Source of the DNA: Adiantum capillus-veneris
Taxonomy: Eukaryota > Streptophyta > Polypodiopsida > Polypodiales > Pteridaceae
Assembly: GCA_014529385.2 (NCBI GenBank)
Contig: CM043947.1
Location: 130,711,891 to 130,775,890, forward strand
Reading direction: 5' to 3'
Length of the DNA stretch: 64,000 nt
Shown in pieces: positions 1-10,621 of the stretch. The translations under genes and the position numbers were made by a program. The notes under the pieces are model-generated. The model made no database searches and was not told the origin of the DNA. It saw only the letters and a list, made by a program, of their open reading frames with translations. How positions within the stretch are numbered: position 1 is the stretch's first letter; every line of letters starts with the position of its first letter.

Positions 1-479
1 TTCTTCACCATATTTTCCATCAAATTTCTTGAGCAGTGATCCATTAAGGTCCAAAATGAGAACCCTACACTGGACGCTCAACGGAGGTGGTGTCCTTGGC
101 CATATCAGTGGGATTCTTTTAAGTAGTCTATACCATAGAGGAAACACGAGCACTGCAGGAGACAACACGCAATTCCATATTGCACGAATGTCAGCCCTGC
201 CATTCTACTTGTCAGCCCTTAACCTATCTGCAAGGCGCCATTCTTCAACTGAAAACATATCTACATATTCAAAATTACACAAGACGCAAATTTAAATATG
301 CAATTAGGACATATCTATAGATTAAAATCATACAATAAAAATACACAATGTTCAAAAATTAGACACAAGATGAAAGAGACGTCGAATGCGAAAGAAAGTT
401 ATATTAATTTCAGAAGTGGTTACATAAAAAGAAACATAGGGGGGGCAAACTATAATCTTTTGCAGGCTCTGGGTTTAGG

Positions 480-1045
480 GTCAGAACTTGTGCCGGTATT
501 CTGCATCTCCTTAGTGTCTTCTATATCCATCTCCTCTTCTGGCTGCCCCTGGGTCTCTTCCTCTTCCTTGCTTTTTTACTCCATTTCAGGCTTCTCATCT
601 CCAGTCTTCTCAATTTTTTTTCTTTTTGCCTTTCTTATATGCTGAGCAAGGGTCTCCTCGGGACTTCCCTCCAGCCTGACATCTACACGACTATCAGCTT
701 TAGAAAGCTGTGCAGCAAAAGATCACTTATTATAGCCATAATCAATTTAAAAACTTACTCTTGCCACGTTGGCCTCATTTTCTCGGGGTCTTTGATCTTG
801 TCACCCGCACGCCAATGTCTAGCAACACATCGTCTTCCTCATTCTGGGTTTTGCCTTTAGCACCAGTCGTAATCTTCTCCTTGACCTCAAAATTTTGTTC
901 TTTTTCTGTTGTTTCCGACACAGGTTTCTCAGCATTACCAGGTACATTTTCATCAAGCAAAACCTCCACAGGTGTCTTGTATGCAGGCGTCACTGCATCG
1001 TTCCTTGTGTCTTTACCGGCAGTAGTTCTGAAGCAGCTTGAAACA
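480..1045 (-). pseudogene. Lysine/glutamate-rich C-terminal part of a broken multi-exon gene
   Basis: Read on the minus strand, two open stretches (about 1045-775 and 715-480) encode very charged protein: runs such as KTPVEVLLDENVPGNAEKP and KAKRKKIEKTGDEKPE, then an acidic tail. A donor-like AGA|GTAAGT near 760 and an acceptor-like CTGCACAG near 712 separate them, which suggests a short intron. A stop after VTRSKTPRK and another inside the acidic tail break the frame. The segment lies directly downstream of the RING-like segment and probably belongs to the same gene. No family is recognised; a nuclear protein would fit the composition, but that is inference. Confidence 0.4.
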
Positions 1046-1490
1046 TCAGAGAAGACAAAAATCAACCACCTGATTACCCATTGAAACAATTTTCTCACCT
1101 GTTTTTGGGCATGGTTCAAGTGGCTTCTTCTTTAGAAGGGATTGGTCTTCTGCAGAAATAACTCCGCGGCAATCCTTACGCATGCACTTTCCTTTCTCAG
1201 CCAAGTGAGCATAGCAGAATGCATGGTATGCATGTGAACAAGGCAATAGAACAACATGGCTTGAGCGATTGTGATCATGAATTTTTACACCACAACGCAT
1301 TACACACATCAATCAGAACAACACTATGTCCAGGAGCTGAAACTCGTGCAGGCAAGACTATGATTTCAAGTAGCATTGGTTGACTAATCATGTCTGTCAC
1401 ACATGTTTTATAGAGACCAAAGGTTTCCTCACGCTCCAAGCATTTGGATAATTCTTCATGTAGGCAAGAGACCTCTGTTATCAGACAATG
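1046..1490 (-). pseudogene. RING-like zinc-finger segment of the same broken gene
   Basis: Minus-strand frames contain a cysteine/histidine pattern like a RING finger: CVMRC, then LLPCSHAYHAFC, then KCMRKDC, i.e. C-x3-C, C-x-H-x2-H-x2-C and C-x4-C. RING fingers usually mediate E3 ubiquitin ligation; the spacing here is non-canonical, so function is uncertain. Upstream an open stretch (LHEELSKCLEREETFGLY onward) begins after an acceptor-like TGATAACAG near 1476 and runs into the finger through a frame change near 1300. The frame change, plus others in the neighbouring segments, suggests a decayed copy. It could instead be a retroelement accessory domain. Confidence 0.45.
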
Positions 1491-1509
1491 TCAAACAGGT
1501 ATAAAATCG

Positions 1510-1890
1510 GTATGAATGCTTGAAAATCGGTATAATGATGTTATCATACCGGTATGATTACATCCTGCCGGTATGATGTTATCCCACTGGTATAATGTTA
1601 TTATACTGGATAGTATAACATCATACCGGTAGGATAACATTATACCGGAAGCATAACATCAAACCGGTTGGATTTTATCATACCGGTCGGATCTAACAAT
1701 ACCGGTCGAATCTAACCATACCTGTAGGATGTTATCATACCGGTAGGATTATATCATAAATCCTACCGGTAAGATGTAATCATACCGGTAGGATGTAATC
1801 ATACCGGTAGGGTATAATCCTACTGGTATGATAACATCCTACCGGTATTGTCGTCTACCCTTACCGAATATGATATAATCCTACCAGTAT
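1510..1890. repeat. Palindromic ACCGGT minisatellite
   Basis: About 380 bp of degenerate units of roughly 19-20 bp centred on ATACCGGTA followed by GGATGT(A/T)ATC. Units occur in both orientations (TACCGGTAGGAT and ATCCTACCGGTA), so the array is rich in short inverted repeats around the self-complementary ACCGGT core. It lies between two coding segments of the broken minus-strand gene, probably in a former intron. Confidence 0.85.
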
Positions 1891-1997
1891 GAAAAATCAT
1901 GCCGTATGGTACTTTGCAGGTATTATACTACAATCAGATGGAGTTAAAAGCATATCTGTGCCTGTTGTAGGGTGGCTTTTTCTTGGTCAAATTTTTC

Positions 1998-2757
1998 TTA
2001 GAGGCTGTCAAGCAAGCCTGTTGGTACATTGGCATCGTCAGGGAAGTGCATTCGGATGGTGTCAAGGGCACCCTCGCAACGGTGCACATCAGCAACAAAT
2101 TTGACCACAGAATCCTTAGCCTTCTGACACTCGGTTGATACATTGTCATGAGATTTTCTAACCTCAACAAGAAGTTCTTGCAAGGAAGTGGATACTTCAA
2201 CACTAAACGCAGACTGAGTAGTCGCAAAAAGCCCACTTCCGACTGGTGTACTTCCAGATGGGGTATTTACTAAGAAGATGGCAGAACCACTTGGGGTTCC
2301 TCTGGATACTTGGGAAGTCTCTAACTTCCATTGTTCTCTTTTCCTATCTAAGTGACCTTCATTGGTCACATTCTTCACCACCTCAGATGCAAACTCAGTC
2401 CACTTTACCGGACGTGTGCATACAAAATAAGCGTGCAAACTTGACTCCCAGCAGATAGTTTGGTGGTTTGGATTGGTACACTTGCTTGTAGAGCTGGTAG
2501 AGTGTCTTGTAGTGATCCGGCCTTGCTGTTTTTATCGGCACTTTTTTCTCCTTCACTGGAAGACACGTGAAAACTTTCATCCAGTCGGATATGGGCACAT
2601 CTGCATCTGTCAACTTCCTAACATCTTTCCCCTCAAGACTTAACCCATATTCTCTGTGAAAATCCTCCTTTGTCGTGCAGAATGCCTTTAATGGCACCTC
2701 CGCATCCTTGGGGTGAACAAAGCAGCTGATTTTGGGAGGAGGCTGTAACTTCTGTCT
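1998..2757 (-). pseudogene. Internal exon region of the broken RING-like gene
   Basis: Two overlapping minus-strand frames join at a frameshift near 2400. The upstream one (2757-2395) reads KLQPPPKISCFVHPKDAEV, then KAFCTTKEDFHREYGLSL and KPPNYLLGVKFARLFC. The downstream one (2438-1998) has VKWTEFASEVVKNVTNEG and a helical stretch (SLQELLVEVRKSHDNVSTE) that may form a coiled coil. The switch falls in the same residues (TSGKV versus RPVKW), so one indel explains it. A good acceptor (TTTATTCCTTTCAG) sits just upstream. I do not recognise the family. Confidence 0.45.
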
Positions 2758-2869
2758 CTGAAAGGAATAAATCCATATTCATTACTCAATGTATCGACAC
2801 CTCAATACTCTACTACACATATAGGTCCGCTATACACAACAAAGAGAGAGACAGAGAGAGGTGACATAC
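2758..2869 (-). other. Candidate spliceosomal intron
   Basis: On the minus strand a consensus donor CGAAG|GTATGT (intron begins at 2869) is followed 112 bp later by a pyrimidine-rich acceptor TATTCCTTTCAG|A (ends at 2758). Size and signals are typical for plants. The open frame on the upstream side (3069-2870) does not join in phase with the downstream frame, so the upstream part may be untranslated, mis-phased by an indel, or unrelated. Confidence 0.45.
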
Positions 2870-3237
2870 CTTCGTGGGAGAATGTCAGGTCTTTGTGGGG
2901 GAGACCTATCGGGCTGCATTCCTTGGGCTCTTTCTAAGGTTGCTATCCATAGCGAAGGATAAGCAGCATGCACAGGGGGCTGTAGAATGAGCTGAGAAAG
3001 GCGCAGAAGGATAAAGGCACAGAGATATGGAGAAGTCACAGTCATGAAAACATTCGACTGAACATTCATTCTAACGTGGGCTCCACACGTGTTTTTGAAT
3101 CCTCCACACGATTTTTAAGATTTTGTATCCTCCATACGATTATTTAATTCAAACAATTCTTGCCCATAACACCAGTTTCATACCCCCTAAATTTTAAGCC
3201 TCCAAAAGCAACTTTCAACCGATTAAAACCGGGCCAC

Positions 3238-3669
3238 CTATTCATGCATCCACCCTATACTCAAAAACCCTTCAGTCTCCTTTAGAGTCTCCCTACCTGC
3301 ATAAGTGGTTGGGGCCACATATAGACTTTCAATATGCACCTGTACTTTGCTACTTGCTAGCTGATCCACCTCTTGATTCTGCTCCCTTCTTACATGCTTG
3401 AATTGGACCTCTTCAAAAGACTTTAGCATCTTCTTGATGGAGAAGAACCAATGCTTCAAAGAATCGCGCTTTACCTGCCATTGGCCTAACAGTTTCTTGA
3501 TGACTATCAATGCATCTCCCTTCACTACCAACCTTGAAATTCCAAACTCTATACACTGCTTTAAACCCAAAAGCAGAGTGAGATACTCCGCCTCATTATC
3601 GGTATGGACATCCTCCAGATCATACGCCTTCAAAAATATAGCTTTACCGTGTGGGTCGTGTATCACCAC
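3238..3669 (-). CDS. Second (archaeal-type-like) RNase H domain of gypsy-1
   Basis: The 143-residue frame contains TDNEAEYLTLLLGLKQCIEF, the conserved block with the acidic residue after N-x-A-E-Y/A, then LVVKGDALIVIKKLLGQW with the D of the G-D-x-x-x-I/V motif, and VRREQNQEVDQLASSK near the end, where the last catalytic acidic residue sits. RNase H removes the RNA strand during reverse transcription. It is in the same phase as the RT frame but separated from it by frameshifts. The frame is intact through the domain. Confidence 0.75.
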   Translation of the reverse strand: MVIHDPHGKAIFLKAYDLEDVHTDNEAEYLTLLLGLKQCIEFGISRLVVKGDALIVIKKLLGQWQVKRDSLKHWFFSIKKMLKSFEEVQFKHVRREQNQEVDQLASSKVQVHIESLYVAPTTYAGRETLKETEGFLSIGWMHE

Positions 3670-3706
3670 ACCTCCTCCTGCTTTCTATATTATCCTTCGA
3701 TACGCT

Positions 3707-4461
3707 TCATCTAATCACATTGTAAAAGCATTCTCTAGGCTCCTCCTTAGCTTCATTTCTCACCACTCTTGGATAGGCCGGCAAATTGACGGCCTTGCTA
3801 ACAAGAATGTTTGCCAAGTGAGACCGACTTGTGTGATCTACCTTGAACTCAAACTCGAACTCTTGTAGCTCCAACACCCATTTCATAATCCTCCTTCCTG
3901 GTTTCAAATGTAGCACTACCTCTGGCAATAGATTATTAGCTTGTCAACACAAAAAACTTGCGCACAATCAAATGCCCCTTGAACTTCCTGCAAGCAAAGA
4001 CCAAATCCATCACCCATTGCTCTGCCTCGGTGTAGGTAGTCTCTCCTGGGCTAATCACCCTGCTCTTGAAGTGTATCAGCTTGTAGCTTCTCCCTACCTT
4101 TTGCAGTAGAACCGCCCCAATACCAACTGTGCCCACCGTCATAGACACATAAAAATTGTCCTCTCGATTGGGACGACATACTGCTGGCAACCAACTGACA
4201 CAAAATCTCCTTGACCCTATCAAAAGCCTCCTGAGCTTCTTCATCCCACTCATAACCATGCACCTGTTGAGCCCTCTTTTGAAGAGGATGCACATATTGT
4301 GAGAACATCCAAAAGAAATGTGATAGATACTTCAGCTTATGAACAAACGAAGCCAAACCTTGAGCATCTGATGGTGGCTCCATCAACACCAACGCTTTCA
4401 CCCTCTCGGGATCAACCTCTATACCGTTTTGCGACACCACATCACCCAACAGCTGCGCTTG
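3707..4461 (-). pseudogene. RT connection and RNase H domain of gypsy-1
   Basis: Minus-strand frames after the RT palm carry the tether region (LGDVVSQNGIEVDPERVKAL, then FVHKLKYLSHFFWMF), the RNase H-like part (EAQEAFDRVKEILCQ, FYVSMTVGTVGIGAVLLQK, YTEAEQWVMDLVFACRKF) and its end (ELQEFEFEFKVDHTSRSHLA). Three successive reading frames are used, so at least two indels occurred (about 4150-4250 and about 3930), and a TAG at 4464-4462 separates it from the RT. The order is normal for gypsy pol. Confidence 0.75.
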
Positions 4462-4464
4462 AGG

Positions 4465-5169
4465 CTATGCTAGCTTACACTTCTTGGGGTTTAGCTGACC
4501 TCCTTCTTCATCAAGCCTTTGAAAGCATAACTGCAGCTTTGATAGGTGCTCTAATCTTGAACTATAGCAGTCGATATCATCCATAAAGATCCTGATAAAT
4601 CGGCCCAAGTATGCACCAAATACCCTATTCATCCAATCTTGGAAGGTGGCACACGCATTCACCAATCCGAACGGCATCCTGCAGTAAGCGAAACAACCCC
4701 ATGGAGATATGAATGTGGTCCTCACTTGGTCTTCGAGTGCAATCCCTATCTGAAAGTACCCTGAAAAGCCATCCATTATCGAGTAACTCTCATGCACAGC
4801 CACCTGGTTTAGAATTTCGTCTTGAAACGGCAATGGATAGTGATTCCTCTTGGTCGCCGCATTCAGTGGCTTGTAGTCGACACACACTCTCCATTTCCAA
4901 TTCTTCTTAGGGGTTATAACCACTGGCGAGACCCACTCTGACTCTTTCACAGGGAATATGATGCCTGCATCCAGTAACTTATTGATCTCCTGCCAAAGGG
5001 CCTCCTTTTGGATTTCCCGTAGTCTTCTCAGCTTCTGTGCTTTAGGCCTATGCCCCTCCTTAAGAACAATCTTGTGCTCTACCCCCTTTGCACCACGCAA
5101 ATGCTTGTACTCCGTCGCAAATAGATTTGGATAGGACTCACACAGTTGAACATAACCTAGGCTTTTCAC
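4465..5169 (-). CDS. Gypsy-1 reverse transcriptase core
   Basis: A 234-residue open frame with the gypsy RT landmarks in order: LLDAGIIFPVKESEWVSPVV, WRVCVDYKPLNAATKRNHYP, YSIMDGFSGYFQIGIA, FAYCRMPFGLVNACATFQ and the catalytic FMDDI (usual form YxDD; the first residue here is F). It copies the element RNA into cDNA. The frame stops at a TAG directly after LNPKKCKLA, just where the tether begins; translation without that stop would continue in the same frame. Confidence 0.85.
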   Translation of the reverse strand: MKSLGYVQLCESYPNLFATEYKHLRGAKGVEHKIVLKEGHRPKAQKLRRLREIQKEALWQEINKLLDAGIIFPVKESEWVSPVVITPKKNWKWRVCVDYKPLNAATKRNHYPLPFQDEILNQVAVHESYSIMDGFSGYFQIGIALEDQVRTTFISPWGCFAYCRMPFGLVNACATFQDWMNRVFGAYLGRFIRIFMDDIDCYSSRLEHLSKLQLCFQRLDEEGGQLNPKKCKLA

Positions 5170-5449
5170 CTTTGGTTAAATCTTCACTCAACATGCTTAA
5201 AACCTCCTCTATGCTTAAACCATGAGCTTGAGGCTGCATACCTTCTTCTTTAGGTGGGGGGTCGTCTATGGTGACTTCGAATAAGTCTCCGTCTATCTTC
5301 AGCATGTCGTCCTTGCTCTCCTCTTCCTCTATGCTCGTGTAGCCTTCATCATAACCCGTCTCTATCTCGTACTCGTAGCTCATCATGTCGCCCTCATCTT
5401 TAACTGCCATAGGATGAGAACGGCTCTCCTTGGTCTTCAAATCAAGCAC
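5138..5449 (-). CDS. Acidic spacer between protease and RT of gypsy-1
   Basis: The minus-strand frame is strongly acidic (YEYEIETGYDEGYTSIEEEE) and ends in KGEKPRLCSTV, in a different phase from the RT that overlaps it. It sits where gypsy polyproteins have a variable linker between protease and RT. No catalytic motif is visible. Confidence 0.5.
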   Translation of the reverse strand: MLDLKTKESRSHPMAVKDEGDMMSYEYEIETGYDEGYTSIEEEESKDDMLKIDGDLFEVTIDDPPPKEEGMQPQAHGLSIEEVLSMLSEDLTKGEKPRLCSTV

Positions 5450-5476
5450 AATATGCCTTCCCCTCTATTTGTCAGG

Positions 5477-5790
5477 CTAGGTGAACACTTTGCTCTCCCA
5501 ATCCTGCTTATCTCCTATCGCCAAAAGCCATGGCCTACCCAAAATGATTGGATAAGCATTATCTCCTACCTTCATCACAAAAAAGTCTATTAGGCACTGT
5601 ATGCCCATCACCTTGACCTTCACATCCTGAGCCACAACCAGACACCTGGCTTTAGTATGGTTAGCCATCCTCATGCGCACATTCGACTTGACTACTGCCT
5701 TGACTCCTGTTTCTTTCATGGCTGCTTCTGTCATGACACAAACCTGCGCTCCATTGTCTATGTAGGCCTATACCTGCATCCTTTTTTCTA
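5477..5790 (-). pseudogene. Gypsy-1 retropepsin-like protease
   Basis: The minus strand reads YIDNGAQVCVMTEAAMKE, the aspartic-protease active-site loop with D-N-G-A in place of the usual D-S/T-G-A, and later the second signature AYPIILGRPWLLAIGD. Such proteases cleave the gag-pol polyprotein. A TAG codon immediately precedes the active-site block, and the frame shifts on both sides relative to its neighbours, so it is not translated as one polyprotein now. Confidence 0.7.
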
Positions 5791-6324
5791 TAACAGCATC
5801 CACTAGCGGAAGAACGTCAGTGGGGTTACCTACCCTCAAAGCCATATTTCGCACTGCTTACACATTTCCCTTAGCTCTTGGCAGCCTGGTGCTAACACTT
5901 GTGGACCACTTCCTCCTTAGGTTTGGATTTAAAGCTAACAGCTGACCAAAAGTAATGTTTGCTTTCTGATTTTGAACATCACTTACCAAATTGTACTCAC
6001 GATAGCCACGCCCTAATTGGAAATCCGCTTGCTTGATTTTGCGATGCCTCCTTCTTTTGCTAGGCTCGGGCTGCTCTCTACCTTCATACACCTTCTCTTT
6101 GCCTTTGCGAGCTCTGGTTTCCCGCTCTGTCTCCGTCCCTCTCTCAGCTCTTGCTCTCTTATTGGCCAAAATTTCGATATCCTGCTTATCCCCCCTGATA
6201 ATATTCACTCTTGGGACTTCGCCTCTATTTGGTGGAGCTGGCTGCACAGGATTCTCCACCGCTTGCTCTCTTAAACCGTTGAATTGCCCTTGACCTCGAC
6301 CTCTACCAAAAAGCGGGTAAATGC

Positions 6325-6481
<157 letters not shown>

Positions 6482-6489
6482 GGCTGAGG

Positions 6490-6531
6490 ACAATCGGATG
6501 CATAGTGCCCCTCTTCTCCGCAATTGTAACA
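6490..6531 (-). other. CCHC zinc knuckle of gypsy-1 gag
   Basis: The minus strand encodes CYNCGEEGHYASDC, an exact C-x2-C-x4-H-x4-C retroviral nucleocapsid knuckle, preceded by an R/G-rich stretch. A stop (PQP then TAG) follows immediately and then the GA repeat begins. Confidence 0.85.
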
Positions 6532-7283
6532 CCTACCTGGCAGTGGCCTTGCCCTGCCACTTGCTCCTCTTGGTTGTCCCCTATCCATCACGCTGAGCCG
6601 CAACTTCTGCATTTGCTCGGACAAATCTTGCACCGTGCGCACCCAATTTTGCGACACAACAGCTACACCTTGGTTTCCATGATTTTCCTCGTGTATCGCC
6701 TCCCTCGGACTCTGCGGTTAAACATGGGCCATCGTCTCATAGCCTGACACACCATGTTCTATCTTCTTCTTTGTCTTTCTGCTCTTTGATCGGGCAATCG
6801 CTACCGCACCATTGTAATTATCTGGGGTTTAAAATCGACTTTTTCTTTCACCTTGGGGTGCAGACACGCCATGAACTTATCCAGCTTGAAGTAGTCTCCA
6901 TTAGCCAATTTCATGGTGTCGCTAGTTCTACCCAACACTCTTCGAAATGACCTAAAAACAGATTGAATTCTTCACTTAAGTCTTGCTTAAGCGCCTTCAA
7001 CTTCGCATCCATCTCGACTGGGGACGCCTCCTTGTGGAAGTCGTGAAGAAACCTCGCCCGTAGAGCCGTCCATGCTTGCTTTGGCTCGCGCCTCCCAATG
7101 CTTCATACCATGCTTTAGCTTTACCACGCATCACCAAAGGAAAATTCTATGCGTATATGTGTATATCCGGATTTTGAGCTGTATATGCGTATGCAACGAT
7201 AGCATATACAGCTCAAAATCTGACATCCACTCGTCATGGCTCTCTTCGCCTGTGAAAATCGGTCCATAGCTTCTAGCTGCCAT

Positions 7284-9337
7284 GACTTCCAACGCGAAAA
7301 ACCACTTCTTTTTTATTAATTGGGAGCAATCAGTGTGCTACTCCGTGGGGCACCAGAATATGGAGAGGGGGAATGGGGGAACACGCCCGGCACAAACATA
7401 AGGGCCTCTCTATAGCTCAGGGTATCCACAGCACCCCTATTCTCTCACAAAACACCTTCAAAAATACACTTTACACTAGCAGACCACCGCCTGCTCAATT
7501 TCCACTATTCTCACACTCCACTAACCCACCACACAAAGTACACCTACTGCCACGGCCTGTCTCCACCCTTACACACACACACAGAGCCACTCAATCTTGC
7601 TCTCTCACACAAAACACCGTCGGTCCGGGGGGCACACACATCCATACAGCCGGAGCCGAGCGAAAACATGAAAGCATGAGAAAGAGAAGGGGGGAAGGGG
7701 AAACAACAGCAATCGGGGGCAACGGTGGCTTGATTGCACCTTAAAAGGCATGTACATTGGTTTGTACTGCCATCACCATGGCCATTTTCAAGAAAAAGTT
7801 ACAAAGGGGTTTATCTATCAGAGAACTCCGCTTTGCAGGCTTCAAACGGCACCAAAAAAGTTCCTAATTTGACTAAAATTTGATTTTTATAAGGGGGGGC
7901 TTCAATTTTGGAATTTACACTTTAATTAGTCCACTTGGCATCTTGATTTGGCATCTTTTGGAAGGGGTAGCCGCTTTGCTTTTTCTTCTGCTCTCTCTTT
8001 GTACTTGGGGGGGTGCAATAGCGACATTGCTATTGCCCCTAATTACTTTTTATTTTTTATAATTTTCCTTCATTTTTACCCCTTTGGGGGGGCTAGCTTT
8101 GCACTGCCTCATTGGCCTAATTTTGTCCCTCTCTGTCCGACTTCTCTTGCCACTTCTCTCTTCTTTTATTTTCCCTCTTCTTTGGTCCTAGCCTTTGCCT
8201 CTGCTCTTTTGTCCCAGCTTTGACCCTTGGCCACCTTTTGTCCAAATCTCTTGACCTACCATTCACCAACCTCTTTCCTCTCTACTTCTCTCTCCCCTCT
8301 CCTTAGTCTGGCTTCCACTTTTGCCTTTTTCCTTTGCTCGGCCATGCCTTGGAATGGGCCCCTCTGCTTTGTCTTGTATGCCTAGCTTTGGAAAACCTCC
8401 TCTTTTTTTATCACTTTTAAGCAAGTGTAACTTGCTGCTCCCACGTTTGATACCCGAGCCGTAAGACCCGGCCTAAAGCTCATATTGATGGCTCAGATCT
8501 ACGTAATCCTCGTTATCTCTTGACTTTCCCAGGCCCGCTCCGCAAGTCCGCCAAAAAACGAGAAAACCATCTGCAAACCTTTCACTGCCAAATGCTCCCA
8601 ACTTCATCTTGTTTTATCTAGCGAACCGAGCATCCGATGGACAAACCGTCGATTCGTGTTAGCTCCACATGATGCACACTATCACCAAGAACCTTGGTGA
8701 GACCAAAAAGATGCCAGATGGCACATCCTCCAATGCGGTCATGTGGGCTCAGACCCGACCCTTCGAAACAATTTCAATCGACCATAACTTGCTATCCAGA
8801 GCTCCGATTCGCAATCCTAGAAGACAGGCATGCTCCATAATTTGAGCACTACACATGTATCCACTGACATCTGCCTGGGCCACCTGTCCCCAGCTGCCTT
8901 GTCTGTCGGGGATCTGCTACACACTTTACCTTTAAACTTGAGTATCTTGCACAGTGGGGCTCCGTTTGGCAAGCCGTTTGGACCGAATTCTAGAGCACAC
9001 TGAACACTACATTCCAGAGCACTGATTTGGCATTTTGTATATTTTCATCGGTCATCCCAATTGAGCCAACTTGGAGCTTTTTTAGCCTAAAAAGTTGCAT
9101 GGAGCATAAGCTTCCGCTATCCTTTGGCTGCCCAGGATCTTGGCACCTGCCCTAGCCTTCTGCACTGCACTTGCCTGCTGCCTCTACCTGGCAAAGACCA
9201 TTTCCTAGCTTAGACCAACTTTGGCTGCACCAACGTGATATGGTAGTTTTACACATAGTTAACCCTAGAGATTGGGTACAAGTAGTTTTCAATTGTGTAA
9301 TTTTATTGAAGATTTTATTGCCTTGTTTTACGCATTG
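7284..9337. other. Unassigned, probably the 5' side of gypsy-1
   Basis: About 2 kb with no convincing coding region. It is pyrimidine-rich on the plus strand (many TCTCT, CTTTTG and CCCC stretches). Being upstream of the gypsy-1 gag start, it may hold leader and 5' LTR, but no TG...CA pair or clear primer-binding site was found. Confidence 0.3.
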
Positions 9338-9342
9338 GTTAT

Positions 9343-9534
9343 TGTTGGGGTATAAATCCCAATGTGGTCGCCCAGGTAAGTGGGCGGGCCGCCAGGTATG
9401 TACACATATTCTTTTGTAAAAACCTAATAAGAACTCACTATGCTCTACACATTACAGTAGAGCGAGTTCACCATATCGTCGTGCTCTTCTTCTCGCACTC
9501 TCTCTCGCGTCGCACTTCCGCTCGTACTCCTTCA
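9343..9534 (+). repeat. Copia-1 5' LTR
   Basis: 192 bp, TGTTGGGG ... CTCCTTCA, bounded by TG/CA. A TATA-like box begins only 8 nt into the LTR. It differs from the truncated 3' copy at two positions and from the full 3' copy at four. Confidence 0.95.
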
Positions 9535-9536
9535 AC

Positions 9537-9548
9537 TGGTATCAGAGC
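9537..9548 (+). promoter_or_regulatory. Primer-binding site (initiator tRNA-Met)
   Basis: TGGTATCAGAGC, two bases after the LTR end, is the standard plant copia primer-binding site complementary to the 3' end of initiator tRNA-Met. Identical sites occur at 30656 and 52160 in the sister copies. Confidence 0.95.
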
Positions 9549-10621
9549 TCAGATCGAGGCTCGGGGCAGCACTGCAGGACGCTAGAGTCACCAGCTTAGA
9601 TTGGAGTGAAATTCGACAGGCGAAGACATGGCCCCAAATCTTGTGGGAGGGCCAGAAGGTCTTGGTGTTCTCAGAATTTCATTCTGAGGTCATCTCGGCC
9701 ACCGTTCGGCTTCGACAAAGTTCTGCGCAGGCCATTTTCGACTACGTGGTCTCGACGGGTGCAGATCCGACTCTGCAAATTTGGGGTTTTCGGCCTACGA
9801 CTGTAGGCGTTGAGGATATCGACACTCCCAGAGTGTTGATTTGTGGCTGTCTACACATCGAAGGATGGCTCACAGTTCTTGGAGGCATGTCACATACGAC
9901 ACGGGCGCATCTACACACAAACTGTAGGCGACATCCACTCGTTCATCAGGTAGCTTGCGTTTGCTGCTTGATATTCCAGATTTCATCCTGACATTGTAGG
10001 TACTTCCACATGGGATGTATTGTCAGAGATGATGTATGTCTGTTGAGGGTTTGCTGGCTGTGAGTCACGCAGCAAACAACCGCCGCAGCGGTTACAGCAT
10101 ACAGTGGGAAATTTGTGGATGTATGACTTTGTGGGAAGTCTATGCACTGTTAGATTTACTGCAGCCTTTGTTGAGGGTCGAGTGAGGTTTTATTGAGCTT
10201 GGGGATTCTCGAATGTTGAGATCCTTTCGGTGATACAGGTCTTGGAGCGATCCCTCGAGCACCCTTAGATAGGCAGCTAGGATGTATTGATTGTGAGTTA
10301 GACAGTTGGGATTGCATCTTTGCTTTACTGTCGTTGAGGCATTGTCGCAGTCTATGCTTATAGGACAGTGACAGGACAGTGAGAGACAGTACAGGTGCAG
10401 GACAGGTTTACCCGCAACTTACAGTGTCAGAGAGACAATGTGTTTTTGGTCTGTTTTTTAGTACACCAGAGCCATTTTACAAAGGAGACTCTGCCGAAAT
10501 TTATGCAGAATCTGAAGCTTTCTTGGTTCATTTGACAGGTTGATATTGGTTCAGAGGTCAGTTTACAGGGGAAACTCTGCCGAATTTTTCCCAGGAAAGT
10601 AAAACACTGTGAAGCGTAGCT
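9549..10621 (+). other. Long untranslated leader of copia-1
   Basis: About 1.07 kb between primer site and gag ATG, matched closely in copia-2 (30668-31753) and copia-3 (52172-53256). It contains a 116-codon frame (9641-9991) kept at nearly full length in all copies, a GGACAG-rich stretch (about 10370-10410), and a direct repeat of about 25 bp (TTTACAAAGGAGACTCTGCC near 10475 and TTTACAGGGGAAACTCTGCC near 10561) just before the gag start. Packaging signals would be expected here. Confidence 0.7.

Noticed and set aside
7373-7744. A 123-codon plus-strand frame
   Set aside because: Low-complexity His/Thr/Pro composition from CA- and CT-rich sequence, no domain, opposite to gypsy-1.
8430-8470. 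Possible gypsy-1 primer-binding site (minus GGGTATCAAACGTGGGAG)
   Set aside because: It resembles neither the initiator tRNA-Met site nor a TGGCGCC-type site, and no LTR end adjoins it.
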